The position numbers were made by a program, and so were the translations under genes. A stretch of DNA of 43,977 bases from an uncultured Lachnospiraceae bacterium (GTDB taxonomy: Bacteria; Bacillota; Clostridia; Lachnospirales; Lachnospiraceae): assembly GCA_902802515.1 (NCBI GenBank), contig CADCMM010000008.1:1-43977 (forward strand). Reading direction: 5' to 3'. Below the pieces are notes generated by a model, which saw nothing but the letters and a program-made list of their open reading frames with translations, was not told the DNA's origin and did not search any database. Below are positions 41,012 to 43,977 of this stretch, in pieces; within the stretch, counting starts at the first letter, position 1; each line of letters opens with the position of its first letter.

Positions 41012-43366
41012 ATGATTCGCATAGAGAAAGAATTTATCGCAATCGAGACGGAGCGTACCGGATATTATCTGAGACGGAGGGGAAACCTCATGGAACAGCT
41101 TCATTACGGTGCGAAACTCCATGTGGGCAGGGAAGACGCCGCCTTGCTCTCAGAGCGGTACGGAGCAGGATATGGAACGGATACTGTGTACGAAAAAGGT
41201 GAGGATGCAGTCTCTCTTTTGCATCTGCGACTGGAATTATCTCCCACCGGAAAGGGGGATTACCGTTCCCACGCGCTGGAAATGCGTCTGGCAGATGGCA
41301 GCAGCGTCTGTAATTTTTCTTATGCCGGAGCAGTGCACGGGAAAGGAAACCGTTCCCCTCAGGGGATGCCCGGAGCATACGGCGGCGAGGAGAGTCTGGT
41401 ATTTAATTTTACGCTGCCAAACTGCAGTAAGGATCAAAATAAAATCTGCGTCAGTCTGATCTACACAGTCTATCCGGACTGTGATGTGATCACCCGGCGG
41501 ATGCAGATCAGAAATGACAGTGGGTCTCCCGTCAAGTTGGAAAAAGTATTGAGTTATCAGCTGGACCTGCCGGGAACGGGATGGCAGCTGACTACCTTTA
41601 CCGGAGCCTGGGCAAGAGAGCGTCATATGACGCAGCTGCGGCTGGACCAGGGAAGCCAGGTGTTCGGAAGCACCACCGGAGTTTCCTCCCATTACTGCAA
41701 TCCGTTTTTTATGATCAGCCAGCCGCAGGCAACAGAATTTTCCGGTGAGGTATATGGGTTTAATCTGATCTACTCCGGCAATCACTTTGGACAGGTACAG
41801 GCAGGACCTTATGGAAAGACCCGGGTGATGGCCGGGATACAGCCGGAAGGGTTTTCCTGGACGCTGCAGCCAGGGGAAGGATTTGACACGCCGGAGGCGG
41901 TGCTGACCTTTTCGGAACAGGGGAAGAACGGTATGAGCCGGAATCTGCACCGTTTTGTGCGGGAGCATATCGTCAGGGGCTTCTGGGCAAAGAAAGAACG
42001 GCCCGTTGTGATCAACAACTGGGAAGCGACTTACTTTAAGTTCAATCAGCGCAAACTGATCAGTCTTGCCCGGGAAGCCAAAAAACTTGGCTGTGAGATG
42101 TTTGTGCTGGACGATGGCTGGTTTGGGAAGCGGGACAGTGATACCAGCGGGCTGGGAGACTATTCTGTTAACCGAAAAAAACTGCCGGATGGTCTGGAGG
42201 GATTTGCCGGGAAATTGAAAATGATCGGATTGGAGTTCGGACTGTGGATGGAGCCGGAGATGGTGAGCCCGGACAGCGAATTGTATCGAAAACATCCTGA
42301 TTGGGCAGTGCAGATCCCGGGACAGGAAGCCTCTCTTGGGCGAAATCAGTTGGTGCTGGATCTGTGCAGGGAGGAAGTACAGGATTATATCATCCGGCAG
42401 GTGAATGATACCCTGGCAGCGGCGGATATCCGCTATGTAAAGTGGGATATGAACCGAACTGTTACTGATATGTATTCCCCCGGTCTGGCGGAACAGGGAA
42501 GATTTTTCCATGCCTGGGTTCTGGGATTATATCGGGTATTCGATGAGATCGTGAAGGCGAATCCCAAGGTGTTATTTGAAGGATGTGCATCCGGGGGAAA
42601 TCGTTTTGATCTCGGTATCCTGTGTTACATGCCGCAGATATGGACCAGTGATGATACGGATGCCTACGAACGGATGAAGATACAGACAGGCACCAGTTAC
42701 GGTTATCCCCAGAGCGTGATGAGCGCTCATGTGTCGGCTTCTCCGAACCATCAGACCATGCGTACCTCACCATTGGAGAGCCGGTTCGATGTGGCTGCCT
42801 TTGGCCTCCTGGGATATGAACTGGATCTCACCCAGCTGTCCTTTGCACAGAAAAAAGTGATAGCGGCACAGATTGGTTATTATAAGGAGCATCGCAGTCT
42901 GTTTCAGTATGGGACGTTTGTAAGGCTGTGTTCTCCGTTTGAAGACTCGGAAAATTGTCAGTGGATGATATATTCAGAGGATTCGGATGAAGCACTTGTT
43001 TTTGAGGGAATTGGAAGAATTATTCCGAACAGCGAAACGCTGCCGATCCGCCTTAGAGAACTGAATCCGAGGCAAACATATCAGGTGTCGCTACGGCAGG
43101 AAATGATAGACATCCGGGCGCTGGGATCCTTGGTGAACCAGGTACTTCCGGTAAAAGTCAACAGCGATGGCATGCTGGTACACGCCGTCTCCGGCATGTA
43201 CATGATGCCTGCTGAAAAAGAAGAACTTTGTGCATATGGAGATCTGCTGATGAAAGCGGGCTTTCGCCCGAAACAGAAGTTTTCCGGCTCAGGGTACAAT
43301 GACCAGGTGCGGATGATGCCGGACTATTCCGCGCGGATCTGGTATATAAAGAAGTTGTCGCGATAA
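41012..43366 (+). CDS. Alpha-galactosidase, glycoside hydrolase family 36
   Basis: GH36 enzymes release alpha-linked galactose from melibiose, raffinose and related sugars. The 784-residue protein has the large N-terminal beta-supersandwich (about 1-325), the TIM barrel with VVINNWEATYFKFN, EMFVLDDGWFGKRDSDTSGLGDY, GLWMEPEMVSPDSELYRKHPDW and YVKWDMNR, where Asp479 is the nucleophile, and WTSDDTDA with the acid/base Asp (547/548), then a C-terminal beta domain. No signal peptide is seen, so it acts on imported sugar. The start at 41012 has AGAGG 7 nt upstream; a longer form from 40964 overlaps the transporter stop and lacks an SD. The last codons form part of a large palindrome that begins at 43355. 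Confidence 0.95.
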   Translation: MIRIEKEFIAIETERTGYYLRRRGNLMEQLHYGAKLHVGREDAALLSERYGAGYGTDTVYEKGEDAVSLLHLRLELSPTGKGDYRSHALEMRLADGSSVCNFSYAGAVHGKGNRSPQGMPGAYGGEESLVFNFTLPNCSKDQNKICVSLIYTVYPDCDVITRRMQIRNDSGSPVKLEKVLSYQLDLPGTGWQLTTFTGAWARERHMTQLRLDQGSQVFGSTTGVSSHYCNPFFMISQPQATEFSGEVYGFNLIYSGNHFGQVQAGPYGKTRVMAGIQPEGFSWTLQPGEGFDTPEAVLTFSEQGKNGMSRNLHRFVREHIVRGFWAKKERPVVINNWEATYFKFNQRKLISLAREAKKLGCEMFVLDDGWFGKRDSDTSGLGDYSVNRKKLPDGLEGFAGKLKMIGLEFGLWMEPEMVSPDSELYRKHPDWAVQIPGQEASLGRNQLVLDLCREEVQDYIIRQVNDTLAAADIRYVKWDMNRTVTDMYSPGLAEQGRFFHAWVLGLYRVFDEIVKANPKVLFEGCASGGNRFDLGILCYMPQIWTSDDTDAYERMKIQTGTSYGYPQSVMSAHVSASPNHQTMRTSPLESRFDVAAFGLLGYELDLTQLSFAQKKVIAAQIGYYKEHRSLFQYGTFVRLCSPFEDSENCQWMIYSEDSDEALVFEGIGRIIPNSETLPIRLRELNPRQTYQVSLRQEMIDIRALGSLVNQVLPVKVNSDGMLVHAVSGMYMMPAEKEELCAYGDLLMKAGFRPKQKFSGSGYNDQVRMMPDYSARIWYIKKLSR

Positions 43367-43530
43367 ATGAATATTTGCATAAATATAGTTTTCTGAGAGC
43401 CTCGTTATGCGTTGGTACTTCCTGGCTGCAAGCTAGTGCGTAGCAGACAGGTTAGTATCCACTACGCATGGCGGGCAGCGAGAGCGTTCCTCAGAAAACT
43501 ATATTTATGCATTTGCTTTTAGCGCGACAA
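43355..43530. repeat. 176-nt nested palindrome between convergent genes
   Basis: The outer arms are 43355-43397 and 43490-43530. Both contain TTGTCGCG at the outer edge, and the inner 21 nt (43377-43397 and 43490-43510, GCATAAATATAG...TCTGAG) are perfectly complementary. Inside are further nested helices: CTCG (43401-43404)/CGAG (43479-43482), ATGCGT (43407-43412)/ACGCAT (43464-43469) and CCTGGCTGC (43421-43429)/GCAGACAGG (43443-43451). The left arm includes the last four codons of the GH36 gene. It could be a bidirectional terminator, a MITE-like insertion, or a structured RNA. No clear target-site duplication was found. Confidence 0.85.
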
Positions 43531-43538
43531 TGCTTTCA

Positions 43539-43814
43539 TTACTCGTCCCATCCCTCATAGAAACGGTAGTTGACACAGATGTTGCGCACCTCATCTCCTT
43601 CCTGCAGCTGCACATCCCGGATGTCGGAGACGGAGGGGAGAGGAAGGTCTTCTTCCAGTTCTACGGAAATCCAGTTTGCGGCAGCTTCGTTGGCATTTTC
43701 TACCGCCTCTTCCAGTGTGTCTCCTGCGGCATAACAACCCTCCAGATCCGGGAAAAACGCAGTGTAGGTGTTATTTTCGGTTTTATGAAAAACGGCTGGA
43801 TAGATAAATTTCAT
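43539..43814 (-). CDS. HicB-like antitoxin family protein
   Basis: The 91-residue protein begins MKFIYPAVFHKTENNTYTAFFPDLEGCYAAGDTLEEAVENANEA, the typical partly RNase H-like fold of HicB antitoxins. The tail EGDEVRNICVNYRFYEGWDE carries no helix-turn-helix that I can see. SD GTAGGAGG lies 9 nt upstream of the ATG. In type II systems hicA usually lies next to hicB; the 163 nt upstream within the window hold only a doubtful 33-codon reading and nothing resembling HicA, and the downstream side is a palindrome and the GH36 gene. It is therefore probably an orphan, or hicA is outside the window. Many HicB-like proteins are solitary. Confidence 0.85.
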   Translation of the reverse strand: MKFIYPAVFHKTENNTYTAFFPDLEGCYAAGDTLEEAVENANEAAANWISVELEEDLPLPSVSDIRDVQLQEGDEVRNICVNYRFYEGWDE

Positions 43815-43977
43815 TGGTTTATACCTCCTACAGGATGTGTATCAATTTCTATAGATTCGTAACACCCACTATGTAATAACGGCTTGTAAGGAATAATGTC
43901 TGCTGAAAACATAGTTTCCGACCTTCACTTTGCTGCGTTACATTTGCCCGGACATCGTTCGCGATAAAAGCGTTTGC
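43815..43977. other. Window end: upstream region of the HicB-like gene with a possible repeat start
   Basis: These 163 nt hold the SD of the HicB-like gene and no convincing gene. At 43959-43977 the sequence TCGCGATAAAAGCGTTTGC resembles the left outer edge of the palindrome (TCGCGATAAA at 43358-43367, then TTTGC at 43374-43378). A second copy of that element may start here and continue past the window. Confidence 0.35.

Noticed and set aside
40948..41202. Open frame starting at the end of the transporter gene (MNSVLDEKTVG...)
   Set aside because: It overlaps both the transporter stop and the first 190 nt of the GH36 gene in another frame and has no known domain. Its first 20 codons do resemble a charged helix, but coupling cannot be shown.
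41237..42511. 424-codon open frame on the minus strand
   Set aside because: Fully antisense to the GH36 gene, which carries all catalytic motifs; no SD or known domain in the antisense frame.
43811..43912. 33-codon minus-strand frame upstream of the HicB-like gene, ending in an ATGA overlap
   Set aside because: The overlap and a possible SD (GAAGG) hint at coupling, but the product is not HicA-like and the frame runs through repeat-like sequence. Kept as doubtful.

Overview
The window looks like chromosomal DNA of an anaerobic, spore-forming member of the Clostridia, most likely family Lachnospiraceae. This rests on gene content and signals: strong Gram-positive Shine-Dalgarno (SD) sites with several TTG starts, a sporulation sigma factor of the SigK type, CodY with its own binding box, a CIRCE-controlled groES-groEL operon, RNase J, YlbF and TrmR/TrhP families, and a melibiose/galactoside locus typical of gut Firmicutes. 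There is no rRNA, no CRISPR array and no recognisable transposase or phage gene.

Layout. 25-717: seven-tRNA array (Asn, Glu, Thr, CAT-anticodon Met/Ile2, Asp, Val, Leu) ending in a bidirectional terminator. 765-2340: AT-rich accessory stretch on the minus strand with a secreted protein, a small protein of spore-former type, and a translationally coupled pair of micro-genes. 2523-6202: malic enzyme, lone tRNA-Glu(CTC), HD-domain protein, lone tRNA-Val(CAC) on the minus strand, and a SpoIID-like peptidoglycan-binding protein. 6394-13329: galE, then prmA-rsmE-nifS-thiI, a divergent HPr-like gene, and mtaB. 13434-19683: a dense housekeeping run, ireB-ruvX-DUF1292-rnj-ylbF-trmR-trhP-sigK-PPTase. 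19833-24572: comM-dprA-topA (DNA uptake and topology). 24647-29767: codY, groES-groEL, a small membrane protein and guaB, each with a readable promoter or operator. 29904-34251: membrane amidase, an unusual HEAT-repeat/RNA-methylase fusion, a MATE transporter and luxS. 34358-34554: two identical tRNA-Gly genes. 34728-36190: a gene graveyard holding broken cbiM, cbiQ, a membrane sensor and an SH3-domain gene. 36420-43366: nitroreductase, then a GH2 glycosidase, GPH-family sugar transporter and GH36 alpha-galactosidase. 43355-43814: a 176-nt nested palindrome and a HicB-like gene.

How the genes fit together. Three themes recur. First, tRNA supply and modification: 11 tRNA genes plus thiI with its cysteine desulfurase partner (s4U8), mtaB (ms2t6A37), trhP and trmR (ho5U34 then mo5U34), with prmA and rsmE acting on the ribosome. 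Second, sporulation and envelope functions: sigK without a pro-sequence, the SpoIID-like protein and the amidase. Third, import and hydrolysis of galactosides, with galE elsewhere in the window able to feed galactose into central metabolism.

The most interesting items are the coupled micro-gene pair at 2004-2340, the HEAT-methylase fusion with an altered catalytic motif, the HPr-like protein lacking the phosphorylatable histidine, the pro-less SigK inside a tRNA-modification operon, the multi-gene decay zone after the tRNA-Gly pair, and the large palindrome at 43355-43530. All family assignments come from reading motifs by eye; no database search was run.
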